A stretch of 64,000 nt of DNA from Streptomyces alfalfae (GTDB lineage Bacteria > Actinomycetota > Actinomycetes > Streptomycetales > Streptomycetaceae): positions 184,885 to 248,884 of the forward strand of contig NZ_QEXM01000040.1 of assembly GCF_004127445.1 (NCBI RefSeq). Direction: 5' to 3'. Both the position numbers and the translations under genes were made by a program. Shown in pieces: positions 36,686 through 46,000 of the stretch (its first letter is position 1; every line of letters begins with the position of its first letter). The notes under the pieces are model-generated. The model made no database searches, was not told the origin of the DNA, and was given only the letters and a program-made list of their open reading frames with translations.

Positions 36686-38119
36686 GTGGCCGAACGCGCC
36701 GGAGAAGAACGAAATGCGAAAGCGGCGGCAGGAGTAAAGGGGCAGTCAGGGCGTTTCAGTGACGCGGGCCCCTTGCTGCTCGTCTGGTCCGGACAGGCCG
36801 TCTCACTGGTCGGAAGCGCCGTTCTCAGATTCGCTTTCATTATCGAGGTCTGGTCGAGCGGCGAGCAGGCGACCGCCGTCACCGCGCTGTCTCTCTGCGC
36901 CCTGCTCCCGCAGGCGCTGTTCAGCCCGTTCGCAGGCGCGATAATCGACCGTATCCGCAAACGGTCGGCCCTGCAGATCGCCGACATCGGCGGACTCCTC
37001 ACCGTCGGAGCCCTCACCCTCGTCCACTTCTTCGGCGGCGGGCTCGAACCGTGGCAGGTCTATCCGGCCACCGTCCTGCTCGGCGTCTCCGCGGCGTTCC
37101 AGCTCCCCGCGCTCACCGCCGCCGTGCCGCTCCTGGTGCGCAAGGACCAACTGGGCCGTGCCAACGGCCTGCTGGCCGGGGCCAGGAGCGCCGCGGGCAT
37201 CTGCGGCCCCGCGCTCGGCGGCGTCATGGTCGCCCTCTCCGGCATCGGCGCCGTCCTCGTCATCGACCTGGCCAGCTACGCCTTCGCGCTGATCGGCGTG
37301 CGCATCGTCCGCATGAGGGGCGACAAGGTCCCCGAGGGCGCGGGAGCACCCCGTACGAAGATCACCGCGGAGGCCGTCGACGGGCTCCGCTACCTCTTCC
37401 GGCACGCGAGCCTGCGCGACATGACCGTGAACTTCTGCACGGTCAACCTCGTCATGGTCTTCGGCTTCGCCGTCATCCAGCCCATGGTCCTGCTGAAGTC
37501 GGGCAACGGCGCGCTCGCCGCGGTGAACAGCGCGATCGGCGTCGGCGGTGTCGTCGGCGGACTGCTGATGGCCGCCTGGGGCGGGCCGAAGAACCGCGGC
37601 AGGGGCATGATGCTCGGCATCGTCGGCATGTGCCTGACGGCGCAGCTCGCGATGTCCCTGGCCGGCGGCGTCGCCGGCTGGTGCGCGGCCATGCTGCTCG
37701 GCTCGCTGCTCATGACGCTCGTCAACGCCTCGATGCAGGCGATCGTGCAGACCAAGGTGCCCCACGAGTGGCAGGGCAGGGTCTTCGGCGCGGTCATGTT
37801 TCTCTCGCAGATCTCCGTGCCGGTGGCCACGGCGGTCTCCGGGCCGCTCGCCGACCACGTCTTCGAACCGCAGGCCGCCGACGGGGCGGGGGTCTTCGTG
37901 CTCATCGGCCCCCTGTTCGGCGACGGCCCCGGCAGCGGCATGGCCGGGATGCTCTTCCTCGCGGGCGTGGCGGGGCTCGCGGTGGCGCTGTGGGGTCTCG
38001 CGAGCCGTTCGATCAGAGACATCGACGTCCTGCTGCCGGACATCGACGACACCCCCGCCGAGCCGGGCGGGCCGACGGCCGAGGGGGGTGAGAAGGATGA
38101 CGACGCGGTGCGTGCATGA
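36686..38119 (+). CDS. MFS transporter, probable product exporter
   Basis: 477 residues from GTG 36686, coupled to mbtH. About twelve membrane helices; the first pair shows VWSGQAVSLVGSAVLRFAFIIEVW, the loop after helix 2 has GAIIDRIRKRS (motif A-like), and later VPLLVRKDQLGRANGLLAGARSAAGICGPALGG is typical of the macrolide-efflux (MefA/MdfA-like) branch. The acidic C-tail is cytoplasmic. Its position inside the NRPS operon suggests export of the peptide and self-protection. It overlaps the first NRPS gene by 23 bp. Confidence 0.93.
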   Translation: MAERAGEERNAKAAAGVKGQSGRFSDAGPLLLVWSGQAVSLVGSAVLRFAFIIEVWSSGEQATAVTALSLCALLPQALFSPFAGAIIDRIRKRSALQIADIGGLLTVGALTLVHFFGGGLEPWQVYPATVLLGVSAAFQLPALTAAVPLLVRKDQLGRANGLLAGARSAAGICGPALGGVMVALSGIGAVLVIDLASYAFALIGVRIVRMRGDKVPEGAGAPRTKITAEAVDGLRYLFRHASLRDMTVNFCTVNLVMVFGFAVIQPMVLLKSGNGALAAVNSAIGVGGVVGGLLMAAWGGPKNRGRGMMLGIVGMCLTAQLAMSLAGGVAGWCAAMLLGSLLMTLVNASMQAIVQTKVPHEWQGRVFGAVMFLSQISVPVATAVSGPLADHVFEPQAADGAGVFVLIGPLFGDGPGSGMAGMLFLAGVAGLAVALWGLASRSIRDIDVLLPDIDDTPAEPGGPTAEGGEKDDDAVRA

Positions 38120-41100
38120 GCTCTTCGAGGAGCGGGCGGCACGGACGCCCGACGCGACCGCCCTCGTGTACGGGGAGGAAAGGCTGAGTTACGCCGGACT
38201 CGACGCGGCGGCGGCCCGGCTGGCGGGCCTGCTCGTGGCGCGCGGCGTGACGCGCGGAGACACCGTGGGCGTCTGTCTGGAGCGCTCCGCGGAACTGGCC
38301 GTCGCGGTCCTCGCCACGCTCAAGGCCGGGGCCGGGTACGTGATGCTCGACCCCGGTTTCCCCCCGGCGCGGCTGCGTGACATGGCCGCGGACGCGGGGG
38401 TGACGGCGGTCCTCGCCCGGCGGGACGCGCCGCCGGGGCTGTGGACCGAAGCGGCGCCCTCGCCCGAAGCGGCTCCCGCACCCGAAGCCGTGGCTTCGCC
38501 CGAAGTTGTGCCCGGCCCCGAAGCGGCTTCCGCACGCGAAGCCGTGCCCGCGCCCGAAGCGGTGCCCGGCCCCGATGCGGTGGCTTCGCCCGAAGCGGCT
38601 CCCGCACCCGAAGCCGTGGCCTCGCCCGCAGCCGTGCCCGGTCCCGCAGTCGTGCCCGTGCCCGCGCCCGAAGCGGTGCCCGGCCCCGATGCGGTGGCTT
38701 CGCCCGAAGCGGCTCCCGCACCCGAAGCCGTGGCCTCGCCCGCAGCCGTGCCCGGCCCTCACGTCGTGCCCGCGCCCTCGGCCGAAGCCTCGCCCCCGGG
38801 CGAAGTCGCCCCCGTCCTCATCCTCGTAGAGGACGCCGCCCAGGCGGACCCGTTGCCTCGCGGGGCCGTCGCCGTGGCGGGGGACGACGTGGCCTGCGTG
38901 ATGTTCACCTCCGGGTCGACCGGGCGGCCCAAGGGCATCGTCGCCCCGCACCGCGCGGTGACCGCCACGCTGACGGGGCAGGGCTTCGCCTCGTTCGGGC
39001 CCGGCGCGGTCTGGCTGCAGTGCGCGCCCGTGTCGTGGGACGCGTTCGCGCTGGAGCTGTGGGGGCCGCTGCTCGGCGGCGGCGCCTGCGTGCTGCACCC
39101 GGGGCGCCGCCCCGACCCCGTGGTGATCGCCCGGCTCGTCGCGGCGCACGGCGTGACGTCGATGTACCTGTCCGGGTCGCTGTTCAACGTCGTGGTCGAC
39201 GAGTACCCACAGGCCATCGCCGGGCTGCGGGAGCTGATCGTCGGCGGCGAGGCGCTCTCGCCCCCGCACGTGGCCCGCGCCCTGGAGCGGCATCCGGGCC
39301 TCCGGCTGAGCAACGGCTACGGCCCCGTCGAGTGCATGGTCTTCCTCACCGTCCACCGGATCACCCCCGAAGACGTCCGCGACGGCCGCCCCGTGCCGAT
39401 CGGCGAGCCGCTGAACGGCAAGCGCCTCCACGTGCTCGACGAGCGGCTGCGGCCGGTCCCCGACGGCGAGCGGGGCGAGCTGTACGCGGCCGGGGCGGGT
39501 GTCGCCCGCGGCTACTGCGACGCCGCCCTGACCGCCGAACGCTTCGTGGCCGCGCCTTCCGCGACCGGTGAACGCCTCTACCGCACGGGGGACATGGCCC
39601 GCCGCCGCCCCGACGGAGTCCTCGAGTACCTCGGCCGCGCCGACGACCAGGTCAAGATCCGCGGCTTCCGCGTGGAGCCCGGCGAGGTCGAGGCCGTGCT
39701 CACCGGCCACCCCGCGGTCGACCGTGCCGCCGTGGTGGCCGCCCGCGCCGACACGGACGGGGAGCGGCGGCTCGTCGCGTACGTGGTGCCCGGCGGCGAC
39801 CGCTCCCGGCCGCCCACGGAGGCCGGGCTGCGGGCCCACGCGGAGCAGCGGCTCGCCGAGTACCTGGTGCCCGCGGCCTTCGTCGTCCTGGACGCCCTGC
39901 CGCTGACCCCGAGCGGCAAGCTGGACCGCGCCGCGCTCCCTGAGCCGCCCCGCGCCCGCCCGGCCACGACCACCGCAGGAGCCGGCACCGGGCACGCCCA
40001 CGGCGAGACGGTCCGCGCGCTGTGCGCCCTGTTCGCCGACGTCCTGCACGTCCCGGAGGCCGGCGCCGACGACGACTTCTTCGCCCTGGGCGGCCACTCC
40101 CTGCTGGCCGCCCGGGTACTCGGCCGCGTCCGCGCCACGCTCGGCGCCGAGCTGGACCTGCGTACGCTCTTCGACGCGCCGACCCCCGCCGCGCTCGCCC
40201 CGCACGTCGACGCGGCGGCCAGGATGCCGAAGGCCCCCGAGGCCCCGCCGCGCGAGACCGTGGACGCCGCGGCCCCGCTGCCCGTCTCGCCCGCGCAGGC
40301 CCGCCTCTGGTTCCTCGACCGGCTCGGCGCCGGAGTCGCGTACAACCTGCCCATGCTGGTGCGGCTGCGGGGCGAGGTCGACGCGGACGCCCTCGCCGAC
40401 GCGCTCGGCGACGTGGCCGAGCGGCACGAAGTGCTCCGCACCGTCTTCGACGAGGTGGACGGCGCCCCGGTGCGGCGCGTGCTCGACGGGCCCGCCGCCC
40501 GGCCGCCGTTCCGCCAAGTGGTTGTCGGGGAGCAGGAGTTGGACGCAGCCCTACGGGACGCCGTCCGGCGCCGCTTCGACCTGCGGGGCGAACCGCCCGT
40601 GCGCGCGGCCCTGTTCAGCGTGCGCGAGCGGCCCGGCGAGCACGCGCTGCTCGTCCTGGCGCACCACATCGCGGGCGACGGCTGGTCCCTGGCCCCGCTC
40701 TTCCGCGACCTCACGCGTGCCTACACGGCGCGGACCACCGCCGTCCCGGACGGCCCCGTGCTGCCGCCGCTCCCCGTCCCGTACGCCGAGCACGCCCGCC
40801 GCCGGGCCGCCCGTGTCGGCGCCCCGGCCGACCCGGAGTCGCTCGCGGCACGGCAGATCGCGTACTGGCGGCAGCGGCTGAGCGGGCTCGCCCCCGGCGG
40901 CCCCCTCGTCCCCCGACGCCAGGACCGCCCCGCCGTGCCCGGCCCCGCCGCGGCCACCCTCGTGCGGCGGCTCGGCGCGGAGGCCCACGCCCGGCTGCTG
41001 GACGCCGCCCGCGCCCAGGGCGCCACCCTCTTCATGGCCCTGCACACCGCCCTCGCCGCGGCCCTCGTACGGGCGGGCGCGGGCGAGGACCTGGCGATCG

Positions 41101-42029
41101 GCGCACCCGTGGCCGGGCGCGCGGCGGACGGCGGCGTCGAGGACGCCGTCGGGTTCTTCGTGAACATGCTCGTGCTGCGCACCGACCTCTCGGGCGACCC
41201 CACCGCACGGCAGGCGCTCGCCCGGGTCAAGGAGGCCGACCTCGCCGCCTTCGCCCACCAGGACGTGCCCTTCGAGGACGTCGTGGGCGAGCTCAACCCG
41301 GCGCGGACACCCGGCAGGCAGCCGTTCACGGACGTCGTCCTCGCCCTGCAGAACAACGCCCGCGCCGAGGTCGGCCTGCCCGGCGCCGACGCCGGGGTGG
41401 AGGTGGTGCGCACCGGCGAGGCCCGCTTCGAACTCCTCGTGGACGTCACCGAGGAGACCGGCCCCGGCGGCGCCCCCGAGGGCCTGACGCTCACCTTCGA
41501 GTACCGCTCCGGAAGCCTGGAGGAGCGCTTCGTGGCCTGGCTCGCCGACGCGCTGCCCCAGGCCCTGGAGACGGCCGCCGCCGCGCCGGACACCCGGCTC
41601 CGGGAGCTGATCGCCACCGGGCCACCGCGCACGGCGGACCAGAGCGACGCCATCGCCGCGCCGGCGGCGGCGAAGACGCCCGGCGCCAAACCCGCCACCC
41701 CGCTGGAACGGGAGATCGCCGCCGTCTGGCGCGACGTCCTCGGCGTCCCCGACGTGGGCCGTGACGAGGACTTCTTCGCCCTGGGCGGCAACTCGCTGCG
41801 CGCCGTGCGCGTCGCGGCCCGCCTCACCACCGCCGCACGGACCGCGACGGCCGCGCAGCTCTTCGCCGCGCCCACCGTCGCCGCCCTCGCCGCCGAACTG
41901 GAGCGCGCCCCCGCCGCGGCCGCGCCCGCTCCGGCCCCCATACCCCGGCGCCCCCGCGTGCCCCGGCAGCAGGACCAGCAGAGCCACCTCGGCAGGCAGC
42001 AGGAGGAGAGACCGTGGACCTCAGCGTGA
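38097..42029 (+). CDS. NRPS, domains A-T-C-T, with a repeat insertion in A
   Basis: 1310 residues from ATG 38097. A (about 10-610): LKAGAGYVMLDP near 75, FTSGSTGRPKG near 270, NGYGPVE near 406, YRTGDMAR near 495, VKIRGFRVEPGEVE near 515, PSGKLDRAAL near 602. T1 with Ser in GGHSLLA near 668. C (about 728-1167) with active motif HHIAGDG near 855. T2 with GGNSLRA near 1232. There is no upstream C, so it can start a chain. By-eye specificity residues DALYIGGVFK are close to valine-type codes. Residues about 117-231, between core motifs A2 and A3, are an Ala/Pro/Glu-rich insertion not seen in normal A domains. T2 has no A of its own. Confidence 0.95.
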   Translation: MTTRCVHELFEERAARTPDATALVYGEERLSYAGLDAAAARLAGLLVARGVTRGDTVGVCLERSAELAVAVLATLKAGAGYVMLDPGFPPARLRDMAADAGVTAVLARRDAPPGLWTEAAPSPEAAPAPEAVASPEVVPGPEAASAREAVPAPEAVPGPDAVASPEAAPAPEAVASPAAVPGPAVVPVPAPEAVPGPDAVASPEAAPAPEAVASPAAVPGPHVVPAPSAEASPPGEVAPVLILVEDAAQADPLPRGAVAVAGDDVACVMFTSGSTGRPKGIVAPHRAVTATLTGQGFASFGPGAVWLQCAPVSWDAFALELWGPLLGGGACVLHPGRRPDPVVIARLVAAHGVTSMYLSGSLFNVVVDEYPQAIAGLRELIVGGEALSPPHVARALERHPGLRLSNGYGPVECMVFLTVHRITPEDVRDGRPVPIGEPLNGKRLHVLDERLRPVPDGERGELYAAGAGVARGYCDAALTAERFVAAPSATGERLYRTGDMARRRPDGVLEYLGRADDQVKIRGFRVEPGEVEAVLTGHPAVDRAAVVAARADTDGERRLVAYVVPGGDRSRPPTEAGLRAHAEQRLAEYLVPAAFVVLDALPLTPSGKLDRAALPEPPRARPATTTAGAGTGHAHGETVRALCALFADVLHVPEAGADDDFFALGGHSLLAARVLGRVRATLGAELDLRTLFDAPTPAALAPHVDAAARMPKAPEAPPRETVDAAAPLPVSPAQARLWFLDRLGAGVAYNLPMLVRLRGEVDADALADALGDVAERHEVLRTVFDEVDGAPVRRVLDGPAARPPFRQVVVGEQELDAALRDAVRRRFDLRGEPPVRAALFSVRERPGEHALLVLAHHIAGDGWSLAPLFRDLTRAYTARTTAVPDGPVLPPLPVPYAEHARRRAARVGAPADPESLAARQIAYWRQRLSGLAPGGPLVPRRQDRPAVPGPAAATLVRRLGAEAHARLLDAARAQGATLFMALHTALAAALVRAGAGEDLAIGAPVAGRAADGGVEDAVGFFVNMLVLRTDLSGDPTARQALARVKEADLAAFAHQDVPFEDVVGELNPARTPGRQPFTDVVLALQNNARAEVGLPGADAGVEVVRTGEARFELLVDVTEETGPGGAPEGLTLTFEYRSGSLEERFVAWLADALPQALETAAAAPDTRLRELIATGPPRTADQSDAIAAPAAAKTPGAKPATPLEREIAAVWRDVLGVPDVGRDEDFFALGGNSLRAVRVAARLTTAARTATAAQLFAAPTVAALAAELERAPAAAAPAPAPIPRRPRVPRQQDQQSHLGRQQEERPWTSA
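38544..38755 (+). repeat. 114-bp in-frame tandem duplication inside the first A domain
   Basis: Positions 38544-38641 and 38658-38755 are identical over 98 bp at a spacing of 114 bp (38 codons). Shorter related units (CCCGAAGCGG/CCCGAAGCCG) extend the repetitive zone to about 38448-38790. The translation is a run of PEA/PDA-type units (for example VASPEAAPAPEA). Confidence 0.92.
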
Positions 42030-43093
42030 TGTTCTTCGGCGCGGACAGCGGCGCCGCGCCGGGGACCGCTCCACAACCCGGGGCGGGGGGCCACGCGCGG
42101 ACGTACGAGGACATCCTCACCGTCGCCCGCACCGCCGACCGGCTCGGCTTCCACGCCCTCTGGACCCCCGAGCGCCACTTCCAGCAGGTCGGCCAGGTCT
42201 TCCCCAGCCCGCCCGTGCTCGGCGCCGCCCTCGCCGTCGCCACCGAGCGCATCGGCATCCGCGCCGGCAGCGTCGTCCTGCCCCTGCACCACCCGCTGAA
42301 GGTCGCCGAGGACTGGGCGGTCGTCGACAACCTCTCGCACGGCAGGGTCGGCCTCTCCGTCGCCACCGGCTGGCACTCCGCCGACTTCACCCTCGCCCCC
42401 GGCCACTACGCGGACCGCAGGGAGCGCACCCTGCGCACCATCCCCGAGCTGCGCCGCCTGTGGGCGGGCGAACCGGCCGAGTACCCCGACGGCACCGGGC
42501 AGCCGGTCGCCGTCGTGCCGCAGCCCCGGCCCGTCCAGCGCCGACTGCCGCTGTGGGTCACCACCTCCGGCAACCCCGAGACCTGGGAGGCGGCCGGGCG
42601 GCTGCGCGCCGGGGTGCTCGGCGCGACCGTCGGGCAGAGCAGGGACGAACTGGCCGGGAAGATCGCCCGCTACCGCGCCGCCTGCGCCGCCGCCCCCGAC
42701 CAGGCGGGCACCGACGCGCACGGCCGCGTCACGCTGATGGCGCACACCTACGTCGGCGCCGACGACGCCGAGGTGCACCGCCTCGCCGCCGCCCCGCTCA
42801 AGGCCTACCTCGGCTCGTACCTGCGCCAGACCGCCGCCAACCGTGCCGAGCAGGCCGCAGGGAGCGCCGAGCTGACGGGCGAACAGCACGCCATGCTCGC
42901 GGAGTTCGCCTACCGCCGCTATCTGAACTGGGGCAGCCTGCTCGGCTCGCCCGGCCACTGCGCCAAGATGCTGGCCGACCTGCGCGACCTGGGCGTCGAC
43001 GAGGTGGCCTGCTTCATCGACTTCGGCATCGGACGCGACGAGGTACTCGCGGGGCTGCACCGCCTCGCCGAGCTGAGAGAGGCCGCACAGTGA
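42014..43093 (+). CDS. Free-standing MupA/Atu3671-type FMN luciferase-like monooxygenase
   Basis: 359 residues from GTG 42014, overlapping the first NRPS by 16 bp. Bacterial-luciferase fold: FGFHALWTPERHF-like segment (LGFHALWTPERHFQQVG), GSVVLPLHHPLKVAEDWAVVDNLSHGRVGLSVATGWHSADF, and a C-terminal NWGSLLGSPGHCAKMLADLRDLGVDEVACFIDFG. These features mark the natural-product LLM family that is usually embedded in NRPS/PKS proteins next to a carrier domain. It should use FMNH2 and O2 to hydroxylate a carrier-bound intermediate. Here it is separate, placed between the T2 of one NRPS and the C of the next. Confidence 0.93.
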   Translation: MDLSVMFFGADSGAAPGTAPQPGAGGHARTYEDILTVARTADRLGFHALWTPERHFQQVGQVFPSPPVLGAALAVATERIGIRAGSVVLPLHHPLKVAEDWAVVDNLSHGRVGLSVATGWHSADFTLAPGHYADRRERTLRTIPELRRLWAGEPAEYPDGTGQPVAVVPQPRPVQRRLPLWVTTSGNPETWEAAGRLRAGVLGATVGQSRDELAGKIARYRAACAAAPDQAGTDAHGRVTLMAHTYVGADDAEVHRLAAAPLKAYLGSYLRQTAANRAEQAAGSAELTGEQHAMLAEFAYRRYLNWGSLLGSPGHCAKMLADLRDLGVDEVACFIDFGIGRDEVLAGLHRLAELREAAQ

Positions 43094-46000
43094 CCCCGAA
43101 CCAGCCTTCGACCCCTGGCCGGCCCTCCATGGCCGACCGCTTCGGCGCCCTCAGCGGCGAGCAGCGGGTGCGGCTGATGCGCCGCCTCGTCGAGGCGGGC
43201 CGGGCCCGCGAGATCCCCGCGGCCGTGCCGCCGCGCGACGCCTCCGGCACGGTCCCGCTCAGCCCCGCCCAGCGGGACCTGTGGGTGTACGAGTCGCTGT
43301 ATCCCGGCACCCCGGCCCTCAACCTCTGCTGCGCCTACCACTTCGACGCGGAGGAAGGCCCGGTCGAGCCCGCCCACCTGGAGGCCGCGCTCACCCTGGT
43401 CCAGAACCACCACGACATCCTGCGCACCCGGATCTCCGGCACGGCCGACGACCCGCGCGTCGACTTCCCCGACGAGGGCCCCTTCGTCCTGGAGCGCGAG
43501 GACCTGCGCGGCACCGGCACCACCATCGAGCAGGCCTTCCGCGCCTTCCGCCGCCGCCCCTTCGACCTGGGCTCCGAACGCCTCATCAGGGGCCGCTTCG
43601 TACGCGTCGACGACTCCCGTACGACGCTGATGCTGAGCCTGCACCACATCATCACCGACTGGTGGTCCTTCGACGTCCTGCAGACGGAGTTCGCCGAGGC
43701 CTACCGCGCCGTCCGCGACGGCGTCGAACCGAAGCTGAGCCGCCCGGTCATCCAGTACGCCGACTTCGCCTCCTGGCAGGGCGAGCTGGAGGCCGCCGGG
43801 GTCTTCGGCGCCCGCCTGGACTTCTGGCGCCGCTACCTCGCCGAGCCGCCGGGCCCGCTGACCGTGCCGGGCCACGGCAGCCCGGAGGCCGGCGAGGACG
43901 GCATCGTCCAGATCCGCTTCCGCGTCGACGCGGAGACCACGCGGGCCGTGCGCGCCCTGGCCCGCGAGCGCGGCGCCTCGGTGTACGTCGTCCTGATGAC
44001 GGCCTTCGCGGTCCTCGCCCACCGCGTGTCCGGCGCCCGCGACCTGGTGCTCGGCACCCCCGTCGCGAACCGCTCGGCCAAGGGCCTCGACCAGGTCATC
44101 GGCTACGTCATGAACGCCGTGCCGACCCGCTGGCGCATCGCCGACGGCGACTCCTTCGCGGACGTCCTCGCCCGCTTCGGCGCCGACTTCCCCGAGCTGA
44201 TGGCCAACGCCGACCTGCCGGTGGGCCGCATCGTCTCGGCCGCCGCGCCGGAGCGCAGCGCGGGCCGCTCCCCGCTGTTCCAGTGGGTGTTCATGCACCT
44301 CACGGAGCAGCCGAGCGTCTCGGCCGTGCGGGAGTTCGCCGAGCCCGAGCGCATCCACACCGGCGGCGAGCACGACCTCGTCGGCGTGGTGCGCGACAGC
44401 GGCGACGGTATGGACGGCAGCTTCGAGATCCGCACGGACCTCTTCTCGCCCGAGGCGGTCGCCCGCTGGGCGGACAGCTATCTCGCCCTGCTCGGCCAGG
44501 TCACCGCCGACCCGTCCGCGCTGCTGCACGACCTCGACATGGCGCCCGCGGCCGAGCGCCGCCGTCTGCTCGCCCTGGCCGAGGGCCCGGCGGCCCCCGC
44601 CCCCGAGTCGCTGCCCGACACGGTCGCCCGGCACGCCGCCCGCACCCCCGACGCCCCCGCCGTCGAAGCCGACGGACTGCGCCTCACGTACGCCCGGCTC
44701 GCCGACCGGGTCGACCGCTTGGCGGGCCTCCTCGTCCGGCACGGCGCGGGTCCCGAACGGACCGTGGCGCTCGCCCTGGGCCGGGGCGCGGAGTCCGTCG
44801 TGGCCGCGCTCGCCGTGCAGCGGGCGGGCGCCGCCTATCTGCCGCTCGACCCCGACTACCCGGCCGAACGCCTGCGCAGGGCGCTGGACGAGGCGGCGCC
44901 CGTGCTGCTCGTCACCGACGCGGCGGGGGCACTGCCCGATGCGGACGTGCCGCGCCTGGTCCTCGACGAAGGGGCCTACGAGGGCGAGCCCGTCGGCGAC
45001 GTTCCCTTCGCGCCCGACCGGCCCGCCTACGTCATCCACACCTCCGGCTCCACCGGCGCCCCCAAGGGCGTCGTCGTCACCCACGCCGGGATCGCCGCGC
45101 TCACGCACAGCCTCACGGAACGCCTCGCGCTGGACGCCGGCGCACGCGTCCTCCAGCTCGGCTCACCCGCGTTCGACATCTCCGTGGCCGAGATGTGCAT
45201 GGCCTTCGGGCCCGGCGGCACCCTCGTGGTGCCACCGCCGGGGCCGCTCGCCGGAGACGCGCTCGGCCGGGTCCTCGCCGAGCGGCGGATCTCCTGCGCG
45301 ATGGTGCCGCCCTCCGTCCTCGCGAGCGTGCCCGATGGCCCCTACCCGGCGCTGCGCGTGCTCGCCGTCGGCGCGGAGGCCTGCCCGCCCGACCTGGTGA
45401 AGCGCTGGGCCGTCGACGGCCGCCGCCTCCACAACGCCTACGGGCCCACCGAGGCCACCGTCGCCGCCACCCTCTCGGGACCGCTCGCCGCCGACGGCGT
45501 CGCGCCGCCCCTCGGCACCCCGGTCGCGGGTACCGCCGTCCACGTCCTCGACGAGCGGCTGCGCCCCGTGCCGACCGGCGTCGCGGGCGAGCTGTACCTG
45601 GCGTCCGCGGGTCTGGCCCGCGGCTACCTGGGCCGCCCCGCCGCCACCGCCGAACGCTTCGTCGCCGACCCCTACGGCGCCCCCGGCTCCCGCCTGTACC
45701 GCACCGGCGACCTCGCCCACCGCGACGACGACGGCACCCTGCACTACCTGGGCCGCACCGACGAACAGGTCAAGCTGCGCGGCCTGCGCGTCGAGCCGGG
45801 CGAGATCGCCGCGGTCCTCACCGAGCACGCCTCGGTGGCCCGCGCCGCGGCCGTCGTCCGCACCGACACGACGGGCCGACCGCAGCTCACCGGCTACGCG
45901 GTCCCCGCCCCCGGCCACACCGTCGACGCGGGCGGCCTCCTCGCGTACGCGGCGACCCGGCTGCCCGCCCACATGGTGCCGGCGGACGTCGTGGAGCTGC

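Noticed and set aside
41761..43089. NRPS 2 beginning upstream inside the luciferase-like gene
   Set aside because: The open frame there is a shadow; the true start is GTG 43090, overlapping the monooxygenase stop.
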